A stretch of 64,000 nt of DNA from Niastella sp. OAS944 (GTDB lineage Bacteria; Bacteroidota; Bacteroidia; Chitinophagales; Chitinophagaceae): the NCBI GenBank assembly GCA_024809215.1, contig JANUBW010000004.1, positions 558,001-622,000 on the forward strand. Direction: 5' to 3'. Of this stretch, positions 9,335-18,151 are shown in pieces; position 1 is the first letter of the stretch, and each line of letters begins with the position of its first letter. The translations under genes were made by a program, and so were the position numbers. The notes under the pieces were generated by a model, which saw only the letters and a list, made by a program, of their open reading frames with translations, was not told the DNA's origin and did no database searches.

Positions 9335-11728
9335 CTACTCTGCCCGCAAGTTTTCAACGGGGTTTGTAGCTGCTGCCTTTAATGCTTTAAAGCTTACCGT
9401 TATCAATGCTATAAGCATGGCAAGTGCACCGGCACCTGCAAACACCCACCAGCTGAGGGATGTTCTGTAAACATATTGCTGTAACCAGTCGTGCACAAAA
9501 TACCAGGTAATTGGGCATGCAATTATAAAGGCAATACCTATTAACAATATAAACTCGCGTGAGAACAGGTATACTATACTTTGAATACTTGCGCCCAATA
9601 CTTTTCTTATACCCACTTCCTTTAACCGTTGCACCGCCATAAACGAGGCCAGCCCATATAAGCCCAGGCAACTAAGGAATATGGCAATGGCAGCAAAGCA
9701 GGTGTATAAATTATACAACATATTCTCCTGTTTGTAAAAACCGGCAACTTTATCGTCCATGAATTCGTATTCAAAAACAAATTCAGGGAAAGTTTCATTC
9801 CATATTTTCTCAATGCTACCCATTACCTTACGCATATCTGCACTGGCAATTCGGATACTTGCGGTAGTATATCTTCTTTTCAAATTGGCAACAAATACAG
9901 GCGATATAGAATCTTTGAAAGAGGCTGCATTAAAGTCCTTCATAACGCCAACGATGAGCCCCTTAATTTTTCCATTCCAAACATTCATTTCTTTATTGAG
10001 CACATCATTCACATTGGCAACACCCAGCTTTTTCACCAGCGATTCATTTACCAGGAACTCTCTTATAGAATCGGTTCGGGTAAAATTTCTACCCGCAACC
10101 AATGGTAATTGATACGCCGGTACATATTCCGCATCGGCAAACTTTACAATAGCTGCAAAGTCAACGCCCTTTTCACTATGGTTATAATTGAAGCCCGTCC
10201 ACCAGTTATCTACATCTGAAGGTGATTGAGAGTTAAAACTTACCCGGCTAACGCCACCGATAGCCTGCAAACGGTTGCGTATATAGTCTATTTTACTTAA
10301 CCCTGCGCTATCGCTTTGGAATGGCACATTTACCAACGCTTCTTTATTAAATCCCATGGCAGTAGTATTAAAGAAACGCATTTGTTTCATCATAAGAAGG
10401 GTGCCTATTATGAGCGCCTGTGCAATCACAAACTGCACCACCACCAATGAGCGCCGCAGGTTTATATGTTGCCCGCTTACCGTTGTTAATTTAGCCTTTA
10501 GTGCGTTAACAGGGTTGTATGACGATAAAACCAGTGAAGGATAAAAACCTGCAAGTAACGTTACCACTACAATAACGCCCGCAATAAACGCTAATATAAC
10601 CGGCTGCCATAACAAAGCCGGCGCCATTTGCAGCTCGAGCAATGCATTTATAGAAGAAACAAGCATAATGGCCAGCAACCACGACAGTATAACCGAACAG
10701 GTTACCAGTAAAAATGTTTCTGCCAGGAATTGTATTTTCAATTGCCACCGGCTGCTACCCAACACTTTTCTTACCCCAACCTCACGCGACCGGTTAACGG
10801 CCTGCGCAGTAGACAGATTTATGAAATTTACACAGGCTATCAACAATATAAATGCGCCTATAAGCCATAATGTACGTATGCGTTCGGGGCTAATGGTCTT
10901 CCTTAAAAAATTACCGGCCTTTTCATCAAAGTGCACCTGTTGCAACGATTGCAGTACCTGTGCGTTCTTGTTATCGGGCGTACGGTATTTTTTTGAAAAC
11001 TGAAGTAATGGCTGGCTAAATGCCGTAACAGATGCGTTTTTCTTAAGCAACACATAACACTCGTGATTACTGTCGATGGTTACCCAGTCGGTCGATTTTG
11101 AAAATCCACCAATGGCATAGGGCACTACCATGCATAACTGAAAATCCGAGTTGACGGGTATGTCGGCCATTATGCCTGTTACCTTCAGCAGCAAATTTGT
11201 GCCTATCCTAATGGTTCGGCCTACCGCCTGCTGCCAGTTACCAAAATATTTATTGGCGATAGCCCTGGTAAGCACCACCGAATTGGGATCTTTTAAAGAA
11301 GTTTCGGCATCACCTTTTAAAAAGGGAAAATCAAAAATTCGGAAAAAAGAAGGCTCTGCAAACATTGTATTACTCTTCTCCTTAAACTTTTTTGAGGGAT
11401 GCCCATTGGCATCCATTACCAGCACCTGTACATCGGTCACAGAAAAAATACCACACACTTCTTCAAACTGGGGAAAATCGCTTTTAAGTGCCGTAGGCAC
11501 CGGGAAAGGCACTGCACTTGTTGAATCGCCATTAGTTCCTTTGGTAAGAATGCGATAGATGCGGTCTTTTTTTGTATGAAACTCGTCGAAGCTCTTTTCG
11601 TAATTGATCACTAAAAATATGATAAGGCAAACGGCTATGCCGGCACTTAAGCCACTGATATTAATGACCAGGTAACGTTTGTTGCGCAACAGGCTACGGA
11701 TAGCAGTTTTTACATAATTACGAAGCAT
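9335..11728 (-). CDS. FtsX/MacB-type ABC transporter permease
   Basis: This 797-aa inner-membrane protein has an N-terminal helix (MLRNYVKTAIRSLLRNKRYL opening, then a hydrophobic segment), a periplasmic MacB-like domain (about 45-280), an FtsX block with three helices (about 290-410; VNRSREVGVRKVLGSSRWQL), a second periplasmic domain, and a second FtsX block at the C-terminus (RLKEVGIRKVLGASIQSIVY). This duplicated layout of about 800 aa is the usual Bacteroidota type, often acting as a mechanotransmission permease linked to lipoprotein or antimicrobial-peptide export. No ATPase gene lies next to it, so its partner must be elsewhere. It is divergent from the Crp/Fnr gene. Confidence 0.95.
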   Translation of the reverse strand: MLRNYVKTAIRSLLRNKRYLVINISGLSAGIAVCLIIFLVINYEKSFDEFHTKKDRIYRILTKGTNGDSTSAVPFPVPTALKSDFPQFEEVCGIFSVTDVQVLVMDANGHPSKKFKEKSNTMFAEPSFFRIFDFPFLKGDAETSLKDPNSVVLTRAIANKYFGNWQQAVGRTIRIGTNLLLKVTGIMADIPVNSDFQLCMVVPYAIGGFSKSTDWVTIDSNHECYVLLKKNASVTAFSQPLLQFSKKYRTPDNKNAQVLQSLQQVHFDEKAGNFLRKTISPERIRTLWLIGAFILLIACVNFINLSTAQAVNRSREVGVRKVLGSSRWQLKIQFLAETFLLVTCSVILSWLLAIMLVSSINALLELQMAPALLWQPVILAFIAGVIVVVTLLAGFYPSLVLSSYNPVNALKAKLTTVSGQHINLRRSLVVVQFVIAQALIIGTLLMMKQMRFFNTTAMGFNKEALVNVPFQSDSAGLSKIDYIRNRLQAIGGVSRVSFNSQSPSDVDNWWTGFNYNHSEKGVDFAAIVKFADAEYVPAYQLPLVAGRNFTRTDSIREFLVNESLVKKLGVANVNDVLNKEMNVWNGKIKGLIVGVMKDFNAASFKDSISPVFVANLKRRYTTASIRIASADMRKVMGSIEKIWNETFPEFVFEYEFMDDKVAGFYKQENMLYNLYTCFAAIAIFLSCLGLYGLASFMAVQRLKEVGIRKVLGASIQSIVYLFSREFILLIGIAFIIACPITWYFVHDWLQQYVYRTSLSWWVFAGAGALAMLIALITVSFKALKAAATNPVENLRAE

Positions 11729-11937
11729 GATAAGCTATTTAGTAATTTGTATGGTTAACTCCGGTAATATACTTATACAATGCCAACCTCCCAGCATCCT
11801 GAAAATCAATATCTCTTTTGATTTACCCTTTAACAAACTGCACGCTTTTGATACAGCATACGCCCGGTTTCGGCACAGGATGGCGTTTACAGGACAATTT
11901 GTACATCTGGCAAAGTAGATTTACTTTTAAGTTGCAA

Positions 11938-12516
11938 ATGACATCAGGATTTGAAATATATCTTCGGGCCCATACAAGCCTGGGCGATGCGGAAATAGAA
12001 CAGATCGTTTCTGCCGGAAAACTGCGCTCACTTGAACGTAATGAACTGCTTTTGCAGGAAGGCCAGGTTTGCCGGCACAAAACCTTTGTAATAAAAGGGC
12101 TGTTGCGCAACTTTGGCACCACTGCCGATGGCAGCGAAAGTATTACCCACTTTTCACCCGAAAACAGCTGGACCATCGATGCCGAAAGTTATCACCTGCA
12201 AACACCCACCCAGTTCAGCATTGCAGCTGTAGAACGAAGCGAGGTATTACAATGGAACAAAACTGAGTTTGAGCGTTTGTTACATGAAATACCGGCACTA
12301 AACAATTTTTCACAGAAGCTGATCACCCAGGCCAGTTACGGCAACCGCAACCGGCTGTTCACCACGCTTAGCGCTACACCAGAGGAAAAATATGAATCCT
12401 TTGTGAAAAGCTATCCCGATCTGCTGGCCAGACTTCCGTTGCATATGATAGCCTCGTATCTTGGCATTTCGTTAAAAACACTTACCCGCATCCGTCATTC
12501 ACAATTACACCGCTAA
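11938..12516 (+). CDS. Crp/Fnr-family transcriptional regulator
   Basis: 192 aa from the ATG at 11938; the open frame extends 40 codons upstream, but those residues do not look like protein and the cyclic-nucleotide-binding fold starts with FEIYLRAHTSLGDAEIEQIV. An N-terminal effector domain (about 15-120, LLQEGQVCRHKTFVIKGLLR) is followed by a C-terminal helix-turn-helix (about 150-190, LPLHMIASYLGISLKTLTRI). It is the short Bacteroidota Crp type without FNR cysteines. The SDR gene starts 76 bp downstream with a dyad in between, so it probably controls that gene and perhaps itself. Confidence 0.92.
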   Translation: MTSGFEIYLRAHTSLGDAEIEQIVSAGKLRSLERNELLLQEGQVCRHKTFVIKGLLRNFGTTADGSESITHFSPENSWTIDAESYHLQTPTQFSIAAVERSEVLQWNKTEFERLLHEIPALNNFSQKLITQASYGNRNRLFTTLSATPEEKYESFVKSYPDLLARLPLHMIASYLGISLKTLTRIRHSQLHR

Positions 12517-12522
12517 TTAAAT

Positions 12523-12538
12523 ATGGTCAAATGACCAT
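12523..12538. promoter_or_regulatory. Dyad operator ATGGTCA-N2-TGACCAT
   Basis: A perfect 7-bp inverted repeat with a 2-bp centre, 7 bp after the regulator stop and 54 bp before the SDR start codon. Its half site TGACCA resembles Crp/Fnr-type half sites (TGTGA/TTGAT class), and a related TGAGGTCA lies at about 12569. The adjacent Crp/Fnr protein is the obvious candidate binder. Function is inferred from position and symmetry only. Confidence 0.55.
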
Positions 12539-12592
12539 GTTTTCGCACATGTACTGATTGAATTTTGTGAGGTCAAAATTAAATCATTCATT

Positions 12593-13480
12593 ATGCGAGT
12601 ATTTGTTACAGGAGCTTCAGGATTTGTGGGCTCCGCTATAGTTCAGGAATTGTTACAGACAGGCCATAAAGTGCTTGGCATGGTACGTTCTGAAAGTGCA
12701 GCAGAGGCGTTGGTAAAAGCCGGCGCCGAGGCGCATTTCGGAAACCTCGATGACCTGGAAAGCATAAAAAAAGGCGCTGCACAATGCGATGCGGTCATTC
12801 ATACTGCTTTTAATCACGATTTTTCACGCTACAAGGAGAATTGTGAAAACGATCGCCAGGTGATACTGGCATTAGGATCGGTGCTTGCCGGTTCAAACCG
12901 CCCATTGGTGGTTACATCTGGTGTAGGTATATTAAGGAAAGAAGGACAGTTTACCGAGAATGATGCACACCCCGGCTCCGACGTATCGCCCCGCGCAGCT
13001 ACGGAAGAAGCTGCCAATGCGGTTGCCCAACAAGGTGTAAACACTTACATTGTAAGACTACCGGCATCAACGCATGGCAAAGGCGACCATGGTTTTGTTC
13101 CTATGGTAATTGGAATGGCTAAGGAAAAAGGTCAGTCGGTTTATATAGGAGAAGGAAATAACCGCTGGCCGGCCGTTCATCGGTTAGATGCGGCTGTTGT
13201 ATACCGTCTTATCATTGAAAAACAACCGCAGCAGAAGGTCTTTCATCCCATAGCAGAAGAAGGTATACCCTTTAAGCAAATAGCCACTGCCATTGGCAAA
13301 GGCTTACAATTACCCACGGTAAGTAAAGAAGGCAGCGAAGCAGAAGCGCATTTTGGCTGGTTCAAACATTTTGCTGGAATGGACTGCTCAGCATTGAGCA
13401 AGCAAACCCGTAAAACATTAAACTGGGAACCCAGGCACCCTACCCTTATTGATGAGATCACACCCGGTATATTGCTCTAA
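12593..13480 (+). CDS. NAD-dependent epimerase / extended SDR
   Basis: This 295-aa protein starts with the Rossmann motif VTGASGFVGSAIVQELL (residues 4-20), then HFGNLDDLESI and VIHTAFNH, typical of atypical/extended SDRs that act as NAD(P)-dependent reductases or epimerases on small molecules. The family Tyr-x3-Lys is not obvious: the place normally holding it reads RAATEEAANAV, so activity may rely on other residues, as in several NmrA-like SDRs. It is preceded by the Crp/Fnr gene and the dyad at 12523, and followed by a terminator. The substrate cannot be predicted. Confidence 0.9.
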   Translation: MRVFVTGASGFVGSAIVQELLQTGHKVLGMVRSESAAEALVKAGAEAHFGNLDDLESIKKGAAQCDAVIHTAFNHDFSRYKENCENDRQVILALGSVLAGSNRPLVVTSGVGILRKEGQFTENDAHPGSDVSPRAATEEAANAVAQQGVNTYIVRLPASTHGKGDHGFVPMVIGMAKEKGQSVYIGEGNNRWPAVHRLDAAVVYRLIIEKQPQQKVFHPIAEEGIPFKQIATAIGKGLQLPTVSKEGSEAEAHFGWFKHFAGMDCSALSKQTRKTLNWEPRHPTLIDEITPGILL

Positions 13481-13494
13481 TGAATTTTTAAGAA

Positions 13495-13524
13495 TAGTTA
13501 AGCTCTTGTTAAAGGGCTTAACTA
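13495..13524 (+). terminator. Intrinsic terminator after SDR gene
   Basis: TAGTTAAGC and GCTTAACTA form a perfect 9-bp stem with a 12-nt loop, 15 bp after the SDR stop, followed by a T-rich stretch (ctttatttt). Confidence 0.7.
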
Positions 13525-13652
13525 CTTTATTTTAACGCCGCCTTCGTCTATAAAAATACCCTGTTCGTCTTATTCCGTGTTTTTAATGCCGAAATGCTTT
13601 ATTTTTACCATGCACACCCCAGGAGTAATATCCGACCAGTTATCAGGCAAAA

Positions 13653-14435
13653 ATGAAGCGAACTATACTTAACCGTCGAAAATCTTTATTGCTGTTATTG
13701 GTGCTCTTATGCCGGGTAGCCGCTGCCCAGGTAGTTATTAAAGGCACCGTGTATGATAAACAGGCACGCCATGGCATACCCAATGTAAGCGTAATAGGCA
13801 CCTCAGGCATAGGAACTATGACCGATACGCTGGGCCGCTACAACATCAAGGTGCCCAATGATGACTCCATTTATTTTTCCTACCTGGGAAAAACATCGGC
13901 AAAATTTCCGGTTAAAAGATTACCACCCGATCAACCGCTCGACGTTAGCCTGCCGGTATCGATGGACCTGTTGCCTTCGGTAACCGTACGGCAACCCAGT
14001 TACCGCATGGACTCTATTGCCAACCGTAATGAATATAGAAAAGTGTTTGATTATGACCCTGCCATTGGCAGCGCGCCCAGCAGCGGGTTTGGACTAGGCA
14101 TCGATTTCGACTACATCTTCAATCCAAGAAAGTTCAGACGAATGGAAGCATTGAGAACGCGGCTTGAACGGGAGGAAAAAGACAAGTATGTAGACCACCG
14201 CTTTAGCAAAGCGCTGGTAAAACGCATAACCGGGCTCGTATCACCAGCATTGGATAGCTTTATGGTTGAGTACCGACCCAGCTATGATATTCTTAAAACA
14301 TTCGAAACAGACTACGATTATTACAGCTATATAAAATCATGCAGCTTTTCATTTATTGCCCAATGGAAAATTGAACACCCCGGCGATAGCTCTTACAAGG
14401 TACAACCAGTGCCTAACATCGACACCGCGAAATAA
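13653..14435 (+). CDS. Exported protein with carboxypeptidase-regulatory-like domain
   Basis: This 260-aa protein has an N-terminal signal peptide (about 1-25, ending RVAAAQ) and a CarboxypepD_reg-like beta-sandwich (about 28-110): VVIKGTVYDKQARHGIPNVS, then TDTLGRYNIKVP. The C-terminal 150 residues (DYDPAIGSAPSSGFGLGIDF, charged helices) match a common Bacteroidota family of small periplasmic or outer-membrane proteins of unknown role. It has its own leader, 170 bp after the SDR gene, and stands alone. Confidence 0.85.
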   Translation: MKRTILNRRKSLLLLLVLLCRVAAAQVVIKGTVYDKQARHGIPNVSVIGTSGIGTMTDTLGRYNIKVPNDDSIYFSYLGKTSAKFPVKRLPPDQPLDVSLPVSMDLLPSVTVRQPSYRMDSIANRNEYRKVFDYDPAIGSAPSSGFGLGIDFDYIFNPRKFRRMEALRTRLEREEKDKYVDHRFSKALVKRITGLVSPALDSFMVEYRPSYDILKTFETDYDYYSYIKSCSFSFIAQWKIEHPGDSSYKVQPVPNIDTAK

Positions 14436-14483
14436 GAACGTTCATCTGCCGAGTAACGCATCTCATGTATATTTACCTGATAA

Positions 14484-14978
14484 ATGAAACATATGTCAGC
14501 ATCCTTCAGCTTAAATTTTGATGAGTATGAAAAGATACAGGCCCCTGATAATGAATTTATGTGGCAAGGTTTAATTGACATAAAACAAGGCCGTTTTGCC
14601 GGCCAGCAGACAATAAACATTTTCACAAAAGATCAGGTTGTGAGTGATGGGTCAAAAGAATTTATTGAATCTATACTGACTGACATCGAAATATTGTTAT
14701 TGGAAGGGCTCGCATATGTTAAGGCCAGGTTTAAAGAAGACCCGGCGGTTTATAAGATCCTTGACCATGAGCTGGCCTGGCTCGATCTGTCTTTGGATGA
14801 ATTTCCCTTATATGAACCGGACCTGACCTTTTATTGTGAGAGCGATGAATGGAATGTTAGGTTCGCAGAAGGAAAATTTGGTAACTGTGAGCCGTATGGG
14901 GTATTGGTTTCCTTTATAGGAATCACGCCCACCAGAGCAGATGACCCTGCGGATTTTGAAGATATTACTGAAGAATAA
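14484..14978 (+). CDS. Hypothetical acidic protein
   Basis: This protein of up to 164 aa (an ATG also at codon 4, MSASFSLNFDE) is soluble, acidic and without signal peptide. It reads LDLSLDEFPLYEPDLTFYCE then SDEWNVRFAEGKFGN, and ends in an acidic tail. Its size, charge and position facing the immunity-like array at 15135-20165 fit a stray immunity-type protein, but I recognise no named domain and the strand is opposite to the array. It begins 48 bp after the preceding gene. Confidence 0.6.
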   Translation: MKHMSASFSLNFDEYEKIQAPDNEFMWQGLIDIKQGRFAGQQTINIFTKDQVVSDGSKEFIESILTDIEILLLEGLAYVKARFKEDPAVYKILDHELAWLDLSLDEFPLYEPDLTFYCESDEWNVRFAEGKFGNCEPYGVLVSFIGITPTRADDPADFEDITEE

Positions 14979-15134
14979 TGTTATGCTCTTTATGTACCCT
15001 TTCTATTAGAAATTCTATTTGATGTTGTCCACTTCATTTGAAAGCGTGTTATGGATAATTATTCTGTGACCTGCAATATCCATGCTGTTTGTTTAAGTCC
15101 CGGCCCTTCTTCGATAGCCAGGCTTATTTGGGTT

Positions 15135-15596
15135 TTAGAAATTTTCAGGAAACAAAACCACATTTGAATCTTCCTGGACCCGCCTAATATATTTCCCTAA
15201 CTCACATGCAAAATTTGTTGTTCCATAGTCCTCATGAGTATCAAAGGGTGTTGGATTTATCATAGGTTCATGTGGATTTATGTATTCCAATTCATAAATC
15301 GCTTCTCCCTTACTATACACTTTAAACCTGCTAATTTCATTCATTTCATGTGCTATCCTATGACCGATAGTTATATCTTTCGTCAAATCGACCAGCCTCC
15401 CATCTAACAATAAATAGTTCCTGGCATCACTGCTAAAAACAGCAATCAATGTATTATTCAATATATCATACTTGCCATCAAATTTACCAGGAGGTTTATC
15501 ATATTGATAGCCAATCTCGTTTTCAAGTTTAATGTCAGTAATTTTTGCAAATTCAATACACTTATCAAGAACCCAAAATCTTTTTATTCTTTTCAT
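15135..15596 (-). CDS. Small immunity-like protein, last gene of array
   Basis: This 153-aa soluble protein without signal peptide or transmembrane helix (MKRIKRFWVLDKCIEFAKIT opening) is not recognised. It is the last gene of the minus-strand array that follows the toxin operon. Its size, AT-rich coding sequence and place among duplicated small genes suggest an orphan immunity protein; this is inference from context. Its start overlaps the end of the fragment at 15565-15765 in another frame. Confidence 0.6.
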   Translation of the reverse strand: MKRIKRFWVLDKCIEFAKITDIKLENEIGYQYDKPPGKFDGKYDILNNTLIAVFSSDARNYLLLDGRLVDLTKDITIGHRIAHEMNEISRFKVYSKGEAIYELEYINPHEPMINPTPFDTHEDYGTTNFACELGKYIRRVQEDSNVVLFPENF

Positions 15597-15765
15597 AAAT
15601 ATTATATTGAGTCATTCGGTATTTTTTCATTATTCGCTTAAATGGCTCAACTTCAGAAGGCGCATTCTCCTGGAAGAATTTCAGGAACGACTCTCCCAGC
15701 TTCTTTCTATTTGGAGCAGCTGTTTTAGGCGCCTTGATTGCTATCATCTCATAAATCTGATCCAA
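15565..15765 (-). pseudogene. Truncated C-terminal gene fragment
   Basis: A frame of 66 codons (only a TTG start at its 5' end) reads like the C-terminal part of a helical protein (LGESFLKFFQENAPSEVEPF). The frame is cut just where the duplicated block carrying the 125-aa gene ends (aattttaatacttca, also seen near 17729). A gene tail truncated at a repeat boundary is the simplest reading; what the intact gene was cannot be said. Confidence 0.35.
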
Positions 15766-15796
15766 AATTTTAATACTTCATTTTCTTAAGATTTTG

Positions 15797-16174
15797 TCAT
15801 CTTCCTGGAGGGATAAATCGTTTTGCAAAGTCGGGATGAATAAACTCTTCTTCTATTTCATTACCTTCATCATCTTGTACTAGAAAACCTATATCAAATA
15901 AAACATCCGCTTTTAAAAGCCTGTGTTTGATATGTTCCTTCATATTTGAAAATTCCAATTCAGAACCTGTAAAATAGATATCAACATAATACTGTCGTTC
16001 TTCATTATCATGGGTTTTAATGACAACTTCGGTAGTTTCATCTTTATAGCTAATATCAAACCCAAATATTCTGGGCCTTGCAGTAATATCTTTAAAAATA
16101 TCCTTGAAAGTCTCTATTATAACCTCGTGACTTGAATAGTAAATAATTCCTATTACTTTATAAGTTTCTAACAT
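15797..16174 (-). CDS. Immunity-like protein, paralogue A1
   Basis: This 125-aa protein begins MLETYKVIGIIYYSSHEVII and ends EEFIHPDFAKRFIPPGR. It is clearly paralogous to the 126-aa protein at 17759-18139 over the whole length (same opening, DETTEV, LLKADVLF/ILF, HPDFAKR, IPP.R). A third copy survives only as 18 codons at 19233-19289. It is soluble and acidic. Sequence and flanks are duplicated as a block, which points to recombination within an immunity-gene array. I know of no named family; the immunity role is inferred from the toxin operon upstream. Confidence 0.75.
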   Translation of the reverse strand: MLETYKVIGIIYYSSHEVIIETFKDIFKDITARPRIFGFDISYKDETTEVVIKTHDNEERQYYVDIYFTGSELEFSNMKEHIKHRLLKADVLFDIGFLVQDDEGNEIEEEFIHPDFAKRFIPPGR

Positions 16175-16208
16175 TTTGGGTGCAGTCTATATTAGGGCTT
16201 TTACTTTA

Positions 16209-16862
16209 TCATCCCATTTTTAACAAATACTCATTTAAATTAAAATCAGGATTAGGGTTCTCATTGTATTCGCTTATTATCGTTTCTGGAGATAGAAAGA
16301 GATCGTACCCAATCTGCAAACTTCCTCTTTCGTTAAATTCCCTACTCATTAGACTTTCATTTTCCCAGCCTAAAATATCATTTATCTTTTTTAGCACAGC
16401 TGGAAGTCTGTAATAGTTTAACTTATATCGTTCCAAATTCCATACAAATGAATCGCTATTTTCATCAAAAGCCATAGGCAGCCAAATATCAGATTTTGTT
16501 GATAAAGCAAAATCTTGCTGGAATGTCCGAAAACCTACTAAAGAAAATATTTCAGAATGAATTTCTTCGCCCTGTTCTGTGTAGATAGTTGTATCGCCTT
16601 TAATCCCAAACACAAAACATTTATACAGAAAATTATCTGCCTCTATTAAAGTAACCAGGTCCTCTACATTTTTATAAATCAGTTCACCGTCCTTGCCTTG
16701 CAAAAATCTTGGAAGTAACATTTTAGATTCTATAAGAACGGATAATACTTTTTTTAAATCAGACAGAATTTCTGGATACGGTGCTATATCATAGTCATAT
16801 CCATATTTATTACTTTTAAAATACCAACTCCCCCTTATTTCTCTTGGTGTATAAAGTTTCAT
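16209..16862 (-). CDS. Immunity-like protein, 217 aa
   Basis: This 217-aa soluble protein (MKLYTPREIRGSWYFKSNKY opening; ends NPNPDFNLNEYLLKMG) has no signal peptide and no recognised domain. It stands 34 bp upstream of paralogue A1. The DNA encoding its last 17 codons recurs in frameshifted form at about 19324-19380, so a second copy of this gene once existed upstream of the third A copy. Directly upstream lies a decayed N-terminal remnant (16867-16995). Confidence 0.65.
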   Translation of the reverse strand: MKLYTPREIRGSWYFKSNKYGYDYDIAPYPEILSDLKKVLSVLIESKMLLPRFLQGKDGELIYKNVEDLVTLIEADNFLYKCFVFGIKGDTTIYTEQGEEIHSEIFSLVGFRTFQQDFALSTKSDIWLPMAFDENSDSFVWNLERYKLNYYRLPAVLKKINDILGWENESLMSREFNERGSLQIGYDLFLSPETIISEYNENPNPDFNLNEYLLKMG

Positions 16863-16866
16863 ATCC

Positions 16867-16995
16867 TTTATTCTTGTAACATCTTTATTTTCGTTTATAC
16901 GTCAAGTGTATCATCTTTACGAATTCCAAACCCCTTCACTTCTAAAACACTATTTAATTTTCCTATTATTAATCGTGCAATCTTCCAGTATTCAT
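16867..16995 (-). pseudogene. N-terminal remnant related to the 96-aa gene
   Basis: Read on the minus strand, this stretch matches the start of the 96-aa gene at 18152-18442: here ARLIIGKLNSVLEVKGFGIR then KDDTLDV, against HRLIIEKLNGVLVEKGFQIT then KDDILDH there, and the nucleotide match continues past in-frame stops. It is a decayed copy of the first 45 or so codons, lying just before the 217-aa gene. Confidence 0.75.
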
Positions 16996-17014
16996 AAACT
17001 TCTATTCCATAAGT

Positions 17015-17704
17015 TTAAATAATATCTTTCGGATCTTTCAACGGAAGAACATTACTCAGTTTTTTATCCAACTCCCCCACTATATTGATCATAGTTTCAT
17101 ATTCTGCTTTATTTTCAGGATCAAGCTGAATAGCCTTCTGCTCCATAGACAAAAACAGGTTTAATACCTTTTGATAATTCTCATTTCCGGCAAGTTTTGC
17201 AATGATCATTCTTCTAAACCACTTTTCAATAGACCCATACCGCGTGTTATCAGGAACGTTGTTATGAACTATATCCAGTTCTCTTATATCTGTCATAAAT
17301 TCTGCCTGGGGATATAATATTTTTTCAAAAGTTTGAATAATATAGTCCCGGGCCTTTGCCACCGCCTCGGTGTCATCATCTTTCAAAGTGATCCCTAACT
17401 GTGAAACACCTCTTTCGTCAAGCTGGTCGATACTCATGGTGAGCCGCATCCTTTGTATTCCAAGCAATTCAGCATATTCTTCCCAATAGCTTTCTATCAA
17501 TTCTATCTTCCTGCCCATACTTACCTGCGCGTATAATTCATGCAGATACGATTTACCACCCAGCCTTATAAAAACATAATCTGTATAGCCTTTCCGTTCT
17601 TTAACATAGGCAAAACCCCGCTTTTCAAAAACAGCAAAGCCCTTTTCTGAAAAACATTTATCAAGTTCTTTCCTTAAACCATCTTCAAAAGAATTTAGAT
17701 TCAT
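17015..17704 (-). CDS. Immunity-like protein, family B (229 aa)
   Basis: This 229-aa soluble protein opens with a helix (FEDGLRKELDKCFSEKGFAV), followed by a beta-rich part and a C-terminal helical part carrying FRRMIIAKLAGNENYQKVL. The same C-terminal signature is found in the genes at 18479 (LRKIIISKLAGNPDYENIY) and 19494 (MKKMIVLKWCSDPEYDNY), so these three are diverged paralogues. Its start lies 22 bp before the edge of the duplicated A2 block. As the relative at 19494 sits next to the toxin, family B is the best candidate for the cognate immunity type. Confidence 0.75.
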   Translation of the reverse strand: MNLNSFEDGLRKELDKCFSEKGFAVFEKRGFAYVKERKGYTDYVFIRLGGKSYLHELYAQVSMGRKIELIESYWEEYAELLGIQRMRLTMSIDQLDERGVSQLGITLKDDDTEAVAKARDYIIQTFEKILYPQAEFMTDIRELDIVHNNVPDNTRYGSIEKWFRRMIIAKLAGNENYQKVLNLFLSMEQKAIQLDPENKAEYETMINIVGELDKKLSNVLPLKDPKDII

Positions 17705-17758
17705 TCATCGCCTTTTATTTGCAAAGAAATTTTAATACTTCATATTCTTAAGATCTCG

Positions 17759-18139
17759 TCATCTACTCGGAGGGATATACCGTTTTGCAAAGTCGGGATG
17801 AATAAACTCTTCTTCTTCTATTTCATTTCCCTCATTATCGTTTACATAAAAACTTATGGCGAATAAAATATCTGCTTTTAGAAGCCTGTTTTTGATCTGC
17901 TCCTTAATATTTAAAAATTCGGATTCAGGCCCTGTAAAAAGGATATCCAGATTATACTCCGATTCATCATCATAATAGGTTTTAAAATAAACTTCGGTAG
18001 TTTCATCTTCATATGTAAGATCAACCCCAACCAGTCTTTGCCTTACTGTCATACCTTTAAATATAGGCTGAAAAGTCTCCATTATAATTTGGTGACTTGA
18101 ATAGTAAATAATTCCTGTTGCTTTATAAGTTTCTAACAT
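17759..18139 (-). CDS. Immunity-like protein, paralogue A2
   Basis: This 126-aa protein is the near-full-length paralogue of the gene at 15797-16174 (MLETYKATGIIYYSSHQIIM; EEEFIHPDFAKRYIPPSR). Non-coding flanks are shared too: upstream ACATTTTGGGTGCAGTCTAT and downstream the aattttaatacttca stretch. Divergence is concentrated in the middle of the protein, around residues 30-75, as expected if the specificity face evolves faster than the scaffold. Confidence 0.75.
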   Translation of the reverse strand: MLETYKATGIIYYSSHQIIMETFQPIFKGMTVRQRLVGVDLTYEDETTEVYFKTYYDDESEYNLDILFTGPESEFLNIKEQIKNRLLKADILFAISFYVNDNEGNEIEEEEFIHPDFAKRYIPPSR

Positions 18140-18151
18140 TTTGGGTGCAGT

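Noticed and set aside
11818-11937. 40-codon N-terminal extension of the Crp/Fnr regulator
   Set aside because: The extension overlaps AT-rich leader DNA and is not like the family; the effector domain starts right after the ATG at 11938.
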